The notes under the pieces: model-generated
What the model saw: only the letters and a program-made list of their open reading frames with translations
Databases searched by the model: none
Told to the model about the DNA's origin: nothing
Translations under genes and position numbers: made by a program
In this document: positions 50,606 to 59,400 of the stretch, piece after piece
Layout of the letters: every line of letters begins with the position of its first letter
Numbering within the stretch: the first letter of the stretch is position 1
From: Candidatus Zixiibacteriota bacterium
Lineage (GTDB): Bacteria; Zixibacteria; MSB-5A5; GN15; FEB-12
Direction: 5' to 3'
Length of the DNA stretch: 64,000 bases
Assembly (NCBI GenBank): GCA_022571985.1
Contig: JACZWU010000001.1
Location: 591,501 to 655,500 of the forward strand

Positions 50606-51633
50606 TATTTTTTTTCTTTTCTGTAATTAGTTTTCATAGCCGTGCGAACTTTTTCCATCACGTTCTGGGCACGATGTCTGGCTCGGGTAGCTCCTTCTTC
50701 TAATACATCCCATATATAATCAGGTTTCTTAATAAGTTCAGCCCTTTTTTCTCTTATTGGCATTAAAGCATTATTTAGGTTCAGCGCCAGTTTTTTTTTG
50801 CAGTCAACACAGCCAAGTTCTCCGGAGCGACAGGGAGGGGCTATCTCCTGCTTATGCCCGGGAGTGTAAATTTTATGAAGCAGATAAACAGGACATATCT
50901 CAGGACGTCCCTTGTCTCCTTTGCGCAATTTCTTAGGGTCGGTATAGTACTGAAGTAATCTTTTTTCAGTTTGTTTTTCAGTATAGTCCAGCGGAATATG
51001 GTTGTCATAAGACTTGGACATCTTGCGGTTATCGGAGCCAAGTATCAGAGGAGTCTCAGTAAGCAATACTTCCGGCTCGTTGAAAACTTTCTTGAAAGTA
51101 CTGTTAAAACGAATGGCCAGGTCCTTGGCCAGCCAGATATGCTTTTCCTGGTCTTTACCTACCGGAACTTTATCGGCATTGTAAAGGCATATATCGGCTG
51201 CCTGTAAAACCGGATATCCCAGAAATCCGTAGGAGTCAAGCTGGTCCTTTTTCTCCTGAAAAGTCGGCATACGTGTCAGAGTGGGGACAGAAATTAACAT
51301 TGAAAAGATCAGATGAAGTTCGGCATGCTCTTTGACTTCGGATTGAATAAATATCGCACATTTCTCCGGTGAAAGACCGGCTGCCAGAAAGTCCACCGCC
51401 ATCTGAAAAATCTTATCTTTTAGGTCTCTGGTATTTTTGTATTCGGCGGTCAGCGAGTGCCAGTCGACGATACAGAGATACATCCAGTATTTTTCCTGAA
51501 GGTTCACCCAGTTTTTCAGAGCGCCCTCAAGATTTCCCACATGCAGTGAACCGGTCGGCTGCATACCAGAAAGAATAGTTTCCTTTCTGACGGGCTGTGT
51601 TTCTTTGTTTCTCTTTAGCGTCACGTCTACCAT
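50605..51633 (-). CDS. trpS: Tryptophanyl-tRNA synthetase with iron-sulfur-type Cys motif
   Basis: A 342-residue class I synthetase. The HIGH-like motif is in SLHVGNLEGA and KMSKS is exact (residues 204-208). In the anticodon-binding part four Cys are arranged C247-x20-C268-x6-C275-x2-C278 (ICPVY, PPCRS, LGCVDCKK). Thermotoga maritima TrpRS has C-x22-C-x6-C-x2-C binding a [4Fe-4S] cluster. This one is two residues shorter in the first gap but otherwise fits, so a cluster is likely. It charges tRNA-Trp and is coupled to scpA. Confidence 0.95.
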   Translation of the reverse strand: MVDVTLKRNKETQPVRKETILSGMQPTGSLHVGNLEGALKNWVNLQEKYWMYLCIVDWHSLTAEYKNTRDLKDKIFQMAVDFLAAGLSPEKCAIFIQSEVKEHAELHLIFSMLISVPTLTRMPTFQEKKDQLDSYGFLGYPVLQAADICLYNADKVPVGKDQEKHIWLAKDLAIRFNSTFKKVFNEPEVLLTETPLILGSDNRKMSKSYDNHIPLDYTEKQTEKRLLQYYTDPKKLRKGDKGRPEICPVYLLHKIYTPGHKQEIAPPCRSGELGCVDCKKKLALNLNNALMPIREKRAELIKKPDYIWDVLEEGATRARHRAQNVMEKVRTAMKTNYRKEKK

Positions 51634-51742
51634 AAATATTACTGTAAGGCTACTGAGATTAAGAGTCGGTTAAGTGCAAATCAATTAAAAACTTCAGAGG
51701 ATAAATGGCGTAGGTGAAATTGCCTGGTTTACCGGGAATTTC

Positions 51743-52297
51743 TTAATCGACCAGAGTGAAATATTCGGCTCCATTCCACTTTGAATCCATAAACAGATAG
51801 GGGTGCCATAATTTTGATATGCCGCCTTCTCGCTGAATAAAGGTAATATGCGATGGCCGCCTGGGCTTTTTGAAAAGCTTCATGCCGGCCATATCGGGGG
51901 TTCTGTCCCCTTTGCGGTTGTTGCATCTGGAACAGGCGCAGACCAGATTATGCCAGCGCTCTCCGCCGCCCATCATCTTGGGCACTATATGGTCAACTGT
52001 CATCGGCCCCTTGCGGGTTGAACAATACTGGCATTGGTAGTCGTCACGGATAAGAACATTCTTGCGGGTCAGTACGATTCTCTTATAGGGAACTTTGCGG
52101 TAGCGCCAGAGCCTTACCACCGATGGCACACTATAGCTGGTGCTGACCGTTCTGATTCTGAGGCCGTCGGCCGATTCAATCATTTCAGCCTTACCCTGAA
52201 ACATCAGCACCACCGCCCTTCTGGCAGAGCAGACTGTCAAAGGCTCGTAGTTTTGATTGAGCATTAATACTCGTCTATTAATAACCGATACAAACAT
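51743..52297 (-). CDS. HNH endonuclease (McrA-like)
   Basis: A 184-residue protein. The N-terminal segment 'VLMLNQNYEPLTVCSARRAV' is typical of this small HNH group. The nuclease site has C89-x2-C92, D102-H103, N117 and C122-x2-C125-x2-N, so metal and catalytic residues are complete. Members are common single-copy chromosomal genes of unclear biological role. It lies 109 bp before trpS, so it may be transcribed separately. Confidence 0.88.
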   Translation of the reverse strand: MFVSVINRRVLMLNQNYEPLTVCSARRAVVLMFQGKAEMIESADGLRIRTVSTSYSVPSVVRLWRYRKVPYKRIVLTRKNVLIRDDYQCQYCSTRKGPMTVDHIVPKMMGGGERWHNLVCACSRCNNRKGDRTPDMAGMKLFKKPRRPSHITFIQREGGISKLWHPYLFMDSKWNGAEYFTLVD

Positions 52298-52345
52298 ATT
52301 TTTCTGTTCAACAATTTAATTTTTAAAACTGTTATTGCGCAAGTT

Positions 52346-52365
52346 AGTAACCCGGCCAAGTTACT
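52346..52365. promoter_or_regulatory. Palindrome upstream of the HNH gene
   Basis: AGTAAC-CCGGCCAA-GTTACT: perfect 6-bp outer arms with a GGCC centre, 49 bp before the ATG of the HNH gene. The minus-strand pair TTGCGC-17-TTAAAT close by would be its promoter. Confidence 0.35.
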
Positions 52366-52485
52366 GCGACCATAGCGGACAATTTGAAACTAAAAATCGC
52401 TCAGGAAGATGGAAATGTCAACCAGAAATTGTACTACGCAAATTCTTCAGTTCTTTTTCAACTGACTAAAAAAATAGAGGAATTA

Positions 52486-53865
52486 CTACTCCAGCGGATT
52501 GAGATCTTTATCAATGTCGTATTTTTTCAGTTTATCAAAAAGAGTGGTGTAATCAATCTGAAGAACCTTGGAGGCCTTGCGCTTGTTGCCCCGCACCTGT
52601 TTGAGCACTCTGATGATGGCCCCCCGTTCGGCTTTGGCCTGAGCATGAGCGCCTATCTCTTTGAGTCCGGCCCCTTCCCGAAGCCGTATTTCATCGGTAC
52701 GCTGCAGTCTTATAGCCAGCTGCTCGGGGCTGACTGTGCGGCCTTCGGCAAGTATCACAGCTCGCTCCATGGTATTTTCAAGTTCACGTACATTGCCCGG
52801 CCAGTGATATTTTTCCAGAAGATTCATAGCCTCTTTGGATATTTTTTTGACCGGTTTGGACATCTCACGACAATATTTCTGCATAAAATATTCTGCCAGC
52901 TCTTTGACATCGCCAATTCGTTCGCGCAGCGGTGGAATCGTAATTGGAAAAACGGATAACCTGTAATACAAATCTTCACGGAATTTCTTGGTTCTTATCA
53001 ATTCGCTTAAGTCCATATTGGTAGCAGCAATAACCCGCACATCTACTTCAATAGATTTGGTACCGCCTAAGCGCTCAAAAGTTTTCTCCTGCAAAACCCT
53101 TAGCAGCTTGGCCTGCAGAGAAACATCCATATCGCCGATTTCGTCTAAGAACATGGTGCCGCTGTGGGCAATTTCAAACTTACCCATCTTGCGGGCATGA
53201 GCGCCGGTGAAAGCTCCTTTTTCAGAGCCGAACAATTCATTTTCTAAAAGCTCTCTGGGAATGGCGGCACAATTCAGAGCTATATATGGTCGGTCTTTGC
53301 GCGGCGAGAGAGTATGAATTGCCTTGGCAAAAAGTTCTTTACCGGTTCCTGATTCTCCCTGCAGCAAAACCGCGGCATCGGATTTGGCAACTTTTTGAAC
53401 GAGGCTGCTGATTTCCAGCATCTTTTCATTTTTGCCGATGATATTTTCCAGACCATGGTCGGCCATTATCTCTTCTCTTAAGAGAGAATTTTCGGCCACT
53501 AGTCGGCGGTTCTCCAGAGCCCGGCCTATTAATACTCCCAGATGCTCGGTATCAAACGGCTTAGTTATAAAATCTGCTGCCCCTCTTTTCATGGCCGACA
53601 CGGCGTCTTCAATTGTCCCGAAGGCAGTCATAACGATAACCGCTGTTTCGGAGTCAAGGCTTTTGACTCCTGACAATACCTGCAGGCCGTCGACATCGGG
53701 CATCTTGAGATCGGTTAAGACTAAGTCGTAAGATTTGCTCTTAATCAGCTCCAGGGCTTTTTTGCCGTTTGGGGCAGAATCGACCCGATGACCCTCCCCG
53801 GAGAGAGTCTGGGTGAGCATCTTTCTCATAGAATCTTTGTCTTCTACAACCAGTATATCAGGCAT
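52486..53865 (-). CDS. NtrC-family sigma-54-dependent response regulator
   Basis: A 459-residue protein in the order REC, AAA+, Fis. The receiver (1-120) has the acidic pocket EDKD and phosphorylation site D52 in LTDLKMPD. The sigma-54 AAA+ domain has Walker A GESGTGKE (170-177), the intact GAFTGA loop (217-222) and GTMFLDEIGDM. The Fis-type HTH is at about 420-450 (ALKQVRGNKRKASKVLQI-like). It resembles AtoC/ZraR. No histidine kinase is adjacent. It is the second sigma-54 activator in the window. Confidence 0.93.
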   Translation of the reverse strand: MPDILVVEDKDSMRKMLTQTLSGEGHRVDSAPNGKKALELIKSKSYDLVLTDLKMPDVDGLQVLSGVKSLDSETAVIVMTAFGTIEDAVSAMKRGAADFITKPFDTEHLGVLIGRALENRRLVAENSLLREEIMADHGLENIIGKNEKMLEISSLVQKVAKSDAAVLLQGESGTGKELFAKAIHTLSPRKDRPYIALNCAAIPRELLENELFGSEKGAFTGAHARKMGKFEIAHSGTMFLDEIGDMDVSLQAKLLRVLQEKTFERLGGTKSIEVDVRVIAATNMDLSELIRTKKFREDLYYRLSVFPITIPPLRERIGDVKELAEYFMQKYCREMSKPVKKISKEAMNLLEKYHWPGNVRELENTMERAVILAEGRTVSPEQLAIRLQRTDEIRLREGAGLKEIGAHAQAKAERGAIIRVLKQVRGNKRKASKVLQIDYTTLFDKLKKYDIDKDLNPLE

Positions 53866-53969
53866 TTTACTGCTATTTCCTTACCTTTTTTCGCCACCTA
53901 AGAAGTATTCTTGACCGTACTGTAGTCTTATCGGCTGATAGATAAAGGAGTAAACAGAGAGCCCTGTTC

Positions 53970-53987
53970 TTTCTTTGTACAAAGAAA
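53970..53987. promoter_or_regulatory. Perfect 18-bp palindrome
   Basis: TTTCTTTGTACAAAGAAA is its own reverse complement. It lies 17 bp after the stop of the lipoprotein gene and about 105 bp before the NtrC-type regulator. It could be an operator for that regulator or a weak hairpin. Confidence 0.4.
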
Positions 53988-54004
53988 AAGATGTGTTTTT
54001 CGGC

Positions 54005-54457
54005 TTATAGTCGGCCTAAATCGGCAATGACTGTAAAGCCGCAATACTCGGCCTTGAGAAAATAATCACCAGCGGGTATTTCTTCTTTTTTTAAGCGGCC
54101 AATATTGAAAGTAAGTTTGTAGTATCCAAACTTGAGATTCTTGACTAAAAGAGGTCTGATTATTTTCTGATGCCCGTTCATTAGATTGACATAAGTCAGG
54201 CATTCGAATTGTGAGACTTGAAATTCAATCGCAGGTGCCATTTGCAGGTTCTCCCCCGGCTTAATCTCGACATAGAAAGAATCGACACGGTCCGAACGCA
54301 AAAGAGTATACCACTCATCTTCAAGAACTACGGCCGGGTCAATCCAGGCTTTCTCATAGTAGCCGATTTGTTCAACTGCCGGCATATTATAGAGAGTCTT
54401 TTTGCCGCAGCCGACCATTGCTATCAAAATCGCAACTGAAATAAGATATTTATTCAT
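54005..54457 (-). CDS. Small lipoprotein of unknown function
   Basis: A 150-residue protein with a lipobox (IAMVGC, Cys at residue 17). The mature part is beta-rich (VDSFYVEIKPGENLQM, YYKLTFNIGRLKKEEIPAGD) and ends YCGFTVIADLGRL. I recognise no family. It overlaps the FlgD-Ig-like gene by 8 bp, so the two are probably made together. Confidence 0.7.
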   Translation of the reverse strand: MNKYLISVAILIAMVGCGKKTLYNMPAVEQIGYYEKAWIDPAVVLEDEWYTLLRSDRVDSFYVEIKPGENLQMAPAIEFQVSQFECLTYVNLMNGHQKIIRPLLVKNLKFGYYKLTFNIGRLKKEEIPAGDYFLKAEYCGFTVIADLGRL

Positions 54458-55067
54458 TTTGTAATTTTAGCCTGCTTTTTGTTTTTTGTACAATTTCGCC
54501 GTTAATTCGAATCAATCGAACCCAGCCTTCAGGCAGTACTAACTGAATGTCTTTCAATTCAATTCTATGTATTCCAGCTTTCAAAGTTGTATCCAATATA
54601 GCAGAGGTCAGACTGTCACCTGTGTTGAAATCATCGATTGTCAGGCTTGCGGATTCTCCTTTAATTTCTGTAGAGAATCGTTCGTCAAAAAATACAACAT
54701 TGATAACAACACCCGAATAGCTGGCTTTTATTTCACCTCGTTTTTTCTTGCGGCAGTCGTCAATTAAATAGGTATAAGTTCCAGAGTCCACGAAAAATCC
54801 TGAATCATCTTTCTTGTCCCAATAGAAATTGTGATAGCCTCGTCCAGCCAGTAAATCCACCAAGTGTCTGACGACTTGATTGTTACAATCCAGAATATCT
54901 ACAGTTAATCTGCATCTGCTGCCTCGTTCTACAGGCACCCAGATTCTCAGGTTTTCTCTGTCGGCTGAGTCTGCTGGTTGAGTCATAATCTCTTTTAAGG
55001 TCTGCCCGGCAGCAGCCGGCTGGAAGACAGATAACAACAAAACACTAGCTATTAAGAGAATCTTCAT
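54450..55067 (-). CDS. Secreted protein with FlgD-Ig-like domain
   Basis: 205 residues from the ATG at 55067; an earlier TTG at 55082 is less likely. A signal peptide (about 1-20) is followed by a FlgD-Ig fold: 'RIWVPVERGSRCRLTVDILD', 'HNFYWDKKDDSGFFVDSGTYTYLID'. The rest resembles a further beta-sandwich. It probably binds other surface or cell-wall parts. It lies 26 bp after the thermonuclease gene. Confidence 0.72.
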   Translation of the reverse strand: MKILLIASVLLLSVFQPAAAGQTLKEIMTQPADSADRENLRIWVPVERGSRCRLTVDILDCNNQVVRHLVDLLAGRGYHNFYWDKKDDSGFFVDSGTYTYLIDDCRKKKRGEIKASYSGVVINVVFFDERFSTEIKGESASLTIDDFNTGDSLTSAILDTTLKAGIHRIELKDIQLVLPEGWVRLIRINGEIVQKTKSRLKLQNE

Positions 55068-55093
55068 ACAGCTATTATACAATATTATAGGAC

Positions 55094-55756
55094 TCAGGGG
55101 CGGCAGATTCTGCAGGGAGACAAGCCCTCGTATAAGGCCTCCTGCATGATTTCAAAAGTGCGGATATTCGACTGCTTAATCCGGCTGGCTGAGCTGCAGC
55201 CCGGACGATGGAATCTGAGCGAAGATTTGCTGGCAATATATTTATCTTCAAAATCCCGGTCTATCCCCCAGAGACCTATTTTCGATTCAACTGCTACTCG
55301 TTGTGATGCCAGAAGTTCTTTGAATCTCGGACGGCTTAGTTCCTGATCTTTGACCAGATAAAGATAACCCAGACCGGCCGCTAAAATCCTCCTGTTGACG
55401 AATATGGTATCTTCAATATAAACGAATCCCAGGAGCCTGCCGTAGCGGTCACGACGTTTGTCGGCATACTCTATTCTCGACTTTTTGCCCAAAACCAGAC
55501 TTTCCAGAAACATGGCAGCGCTGTCATAAAACAGCTCCCCCCTTTCAGGAGTATCAATTCCCAGCAGCCTCAGCCGGTCGCCGCCGGCCAGTTCAACCGT
55601 ATCACCGTCGATTACCCGCATAATAACAAACCTGTCCCCGGGAGCTTTATCGTGGCCGATATTTTCCACTAGCCGAAACAGCAGAATCAGCACCAAGGCA
55701 ATCAGGATTACTGCTGCTTTTTTGTAAGGCTTTCTTTTCTTTGATGATATTGGCAT
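55094..55756 (-). CDS. Membrane-anchored thermonuclease with zinc-type C-terminus
   Basis: A 220-residue protein with an N-terminal TM (about 14-30), then a staphylococcal-nuclease domain: RVIDGDTVEL, 'LRLLGIDTPERG' (catalytic Arg/Glu region) and RRDRYGRLLGFVY. The last 45 residues carry H183-x3-C187 and C215-x2-C218, like the zinc site of Ada-type or related nuclease tails. It would cut DNA or RNA outside the cytoplasm. First gene of a three-gene unit with the FlgD-Ig and lipoprotein genes. Confidence 0.85.
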   Translation of the reverse strand: MPISSKKRKPYKKAAVILIALVLILLFRLVENIGHDKAPGDRFVIMRVIDGDTVELAGGDRLRLLGIDTPERGELFYDSAAMFLESLVLGKKSRIEYADKRRDRYGRLLGFVYIEDTIFVNRRILAAGLGYLYLVKDQELSRPRFKELLASQRVAVESKIGLWGIDRDFEDKYIASKSSLRFHRPGCSSASRIKQSNIRTFEIMQEALYEGLSPCRICRP

Positions 55757-56480
55757 TCTTATTTCAAAATTTGGCAGATATGAGGCTTAAGTCAATAACA
55801 ACCAACAGATCTGATAATTTCGCGGCTTTGATAAATACGTAAAAAAACTGGAAAAACTTTCCTTTTTCACTTGACAAACTCTCCCTGAGGCCTATTTTGA
55901 TACTGAGCGTGTGTAATAGTTGTTGGTAAGAATCTGAGAGCCAAACTTGATTCGAACTGCAACGCACAAAATACTTCTTTTTACAGAACTGACAAATCGC
56001 TAACGAACTGTTTTTTTGATTATCGAAACAGGTTTCTGTTTTGTAGACAAAGATGCAGGTTTGAATTTATTCTTACTTTGAATCTTTAGTATTGAAGAGC
56101 TTTTCGATAGTAATCTGTTAGCTTCTAAAGTCCGTTAATCCTTCTCATCTTACTTTACTTAAACCCTTAATTAACTACTGGTTTTAAGTAGTTTCAGGAG
56201 GAATCAATAGACACAAAACTGAAAATGAAGTTATTGAAGTCTTCTACACAGACTTTGGATTTATTCCAAAATAATAAAACAATGAATAACTCTTTCTCCA
56301 TATGGTAAAGGAAATATGATGAATTTGTTGACTGGTAAAATTAGCTCGAGCTTCCCTAGACATATTTCGAGTGACTGGCAGAGTGCCTCATGGCTTTTTC
56401 GCTTTTGCGGAATTTGCCCGGTAATTTGCCGATATCGGAACGCGAATTCGTGCTTTTCCTTTCATTTAAGGAGGAATTAA
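55757..56480. other. Long divergent intergenic region (724 bp)
   Basis: This region separates the thermonuclease (minus) from the 1683-aa protein (plus). It is AT-rich. Seen in it: TTGACA at 55873-55878 on the plus strand with only a weak -10, a 7-bp hairpin and a ribosome-site-like AGGAGG (56173-56201, listed separately), two short open frames (27 and 54 codons, the second ending in the true ribosome binding site of the big gene), and AAGGAGG at 56468-56474, six bases before the ATG. The short frames show no clear protein character. Confidence 0.45.
56173..56201 (+). promoter_or_regulatory. Leader hairpin followed by an orphan ribosome-site-like sequence
   Basis: AACTACT and AGTAGTT form a perfect 7-bp stem with a 7-nt loop, directly followed by TTCAGGAGGAATCAATAG. 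The last part mirrors the real start of the next gene (AGGAGGAATTAAATG) but with ATAG in place of the start codon. It may be a leader control element or the decayed start of a related gene. Confidence 0.35.
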
Positions 56481-59400
56481 ATGCTTAATAGACTGATAAT
56501 CGCTGTATTCGGATTAGGTCTGGTTTTTGCCCTGGGCTCTAGTGCTCTGGCAGGTCCTGGTCAGCTTTCTTTGGACGGAGCGGAAGAACCCGTTAGGTTC
56601 ATTCCCGGTCATCCGAAGCTGAATGATTTGGATAATGCTCGTCCTGAGCAGCCATCATTTAAAAAGCCAGCATCTGCCCTGAGAGCTTTGCCTTCAGGTA
56701 CATCTACCGCAGCCCTTCCGTCACAGTCATATTTCTGTGATTTCCAGGGCTATGCAGGTGGACCGGCTTTTTTCTGGACTATTCCGGATGCATTCGGCGA
56801 CGATTTGTTTAACACACGATTCACGGTTGCAGACAACTTTGAGTGTACTCTCAAAGTTGCCCATCTCCTGATGTATTTACCCGAAGTAGTCGGTACTCCT
56901 GACTTGAGGGTATATCTTTGGGATGACGATGGCTTTGGTTTCCCAGGCACAGTACTCGACTCTGTGGACATTTCTCATGCCACATTGCAGGCCGGGTGGG
57001 CAGCGGCAGGCGGCAACCTTGCCTATATGGCAGCAGACTTTTCTGCGGCCGGCTGGGTATTCGCTGATGGTGATGAGTATCACTATGGCTGGACACCGAT
57101 TGGTGCCGCTGGTGATGTCCTGGCCATTATCTCAGATGACGGTTCTGGACCTTCTTCGGGAGAAGAGCGTTCCAGTGAATTCTATCTGGGTGCCTGGGGG
57201 TCGATGTTAAACGATTGGGGAACAGACTATGTCTTTGACATAATCTCCGAACGTTGCTGCGAAGAGATTCCTTTTTCCGATTGCTATACACAGACGTATG
57301 CACAGAATATCAGGTTTTTCTGGCGCACACCTCATCCAACATTTGGTGATACTGCCTGGTCAATGAGATTTGACGTTGGTGGGCCTGAAACCCTCACAAG
57401 CGTTGATATTGCCATATTTGACCACACAGGAATTGTTCCTGAACCAGTTGGAGACGATCCTGTTACTGTCACAATATATGACGATGACGGTTTTGGCCAA
57501 CCTGGAGTTCAATTAGCTCAGGTTACCTTAGCTGCTGGTACATATCCCTTTTTCCCTGCATACACTAATTTTAGTTTTACGCCGCTGGTACTGGAGAATT
57601 CTTTCCACGTTGCTTTCAGCGTTGTAAGTACTGCAGGTAGTTACGAGTCGACTTTATCTTCCGATGGAAACGATGGAGTTGGCCGCTCGAATGGCAGTGG
57701 TGACCCAACCTGGCCCGGAGCTAGCACCTGGTACACTATGCTGGCTTGGTGGGGTGGAGATTACAACTTCCTGTTTGACGCAAACCTTTGCCGGGATGAG
57801 TTCAGTAACTGTTCTATTCAGAACTACTTTAATACATTTACAAATGTCGTAGCAGTTCCCGATGGTAATCCTATTACCGAATGGGCACAGAGGTTTGTAG
57901 CCTTGGGCGCTGAGTGTGATCTTCGCGAGGTTGTATACTGCTTTTATAAGCACCCTGCCGACAGTCTCAGACCAGACATGTATACTGCCGACGTGGCTAT
58001 ACATATCAAAGAAGATGCCGGCGGCTCTCCTGGTGCAATCTTACACACCGAAATCTTGACTGCTGCTGATTTTGCAGCTGCAGGATTTACCGGTCCAGCA
58101 TTTGTAGGAAGCTTCTTACTGACACTCCCCGCACTTAATGTTATAGTCCCGAGCAGTTTCTTTGTCACTGTTGAACCCCTTACGGGTACCAGAGACAGCG
58201 GAATTCGGGTCTGTGTTGACTTTGCCGGAGGAATAACCGGCTTTGTAGGAACACAGATCTTTATAACTGGCGTCGGCTGGCTGCCTATAAGTGCCTTTGG
58301 TGTTCCATCTGACGCTTCAATGTTCGTAAGCGCCAATGTCTGCTGCATACCGTTCCCGGGTGCAACATGCCTGCCACCAGATGCGTGGACAACACAGTCC
58401 CACGACTTTGGCAGAACAGGCGCTTCTAATATGTCTCTAGACGATGCCTGGTGTGATCTGACCACAAGCTGGTTATATGAAACACCGGCCAACACAATTC
58501 CTTATATGTCACCTATCGTCCATGATGGCAGAGTCTATATTTCTACAGCAACTTCAGCTGGCAATGCTTCTACTGTAGAAGTACTTGACCTTATTACTGG
58601 TGCAAACCTTTACACTATCTCCGATCCGGATTTTGGGAATTTTATTTTCAATGATCCGACTATCGTTGGTAGTATTCTATACATTTCCGGTGGTGACTCG
58701 AAAAGAATTACCGCCTGGGACATCTCTACGACTCCTGCAACCAAAGTAATGAGCCGCTTATTTGGCGGCGCTGTTGGTCCGCTCCGTTTTGCGAACACTA
58801 TTGTTCTCGATATCGGCGGTACCGATGTGGTGTATGCCGCAAGTCAAGTTGGTCGTGTTGTAGCTATTGATGCTGTGACGGGCGCCGATTATGGCGGCTG
58901 GGCCGGCCCTAATCCGGTTACTTTGATTTCAGGTCAGCGTATACTCGGTTCTGCCACTGATGGCGTTTCACTATTCTACGGTACCGATATTGCCGGTTTG
59001 GACGGCGACGTTTTTTCTGTCGACGCTGCAACCGGTACCTTCAACTGGCAGCTGTCTACTTCCGGAGGACTGCAAGGTGCAAACGTTTACGGAGCCTCGG
59101 ACAACGATCAGAGAGAAGGATTTACCAATATTTCCTATGATGCTGGTAAACTCTTCGTCGGCGCTCGTATGTACGGCGACGCCCCTCGTGATGGAGTATT
59201 CTATGTACTTGATGCCAGCACTGGCGCAGTTATAAACGCTATTGCTAGCAACGCTTTCGAGTTCAGCAATCCGATTGTTGACATAAACCTGGTTTACTTA
59301 CAAACACATAGCCGCAGGACTGCCGGAACCCCATCGGCAGGAAACAGTCTCTTTGCTGTTTCAAAGAAAAACGGCGCTGTTGCCTGGCAAAGCGAAACAA

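Noticed and set aside
52384-52959. A 191-codon open frame on the plus strand, opposite the NtrC-type regulator
   Set aside because: It lies almost fully antisense to a well-supported gene, its amino acids look like a frame shadow, and it has no ribosome binding site.
55764-55967. A 67-codon minus-strand frame upstream of the thermonuclease
   Set aside because: No protein character, no ribosome binding site, and it occupies the likely promoter region.
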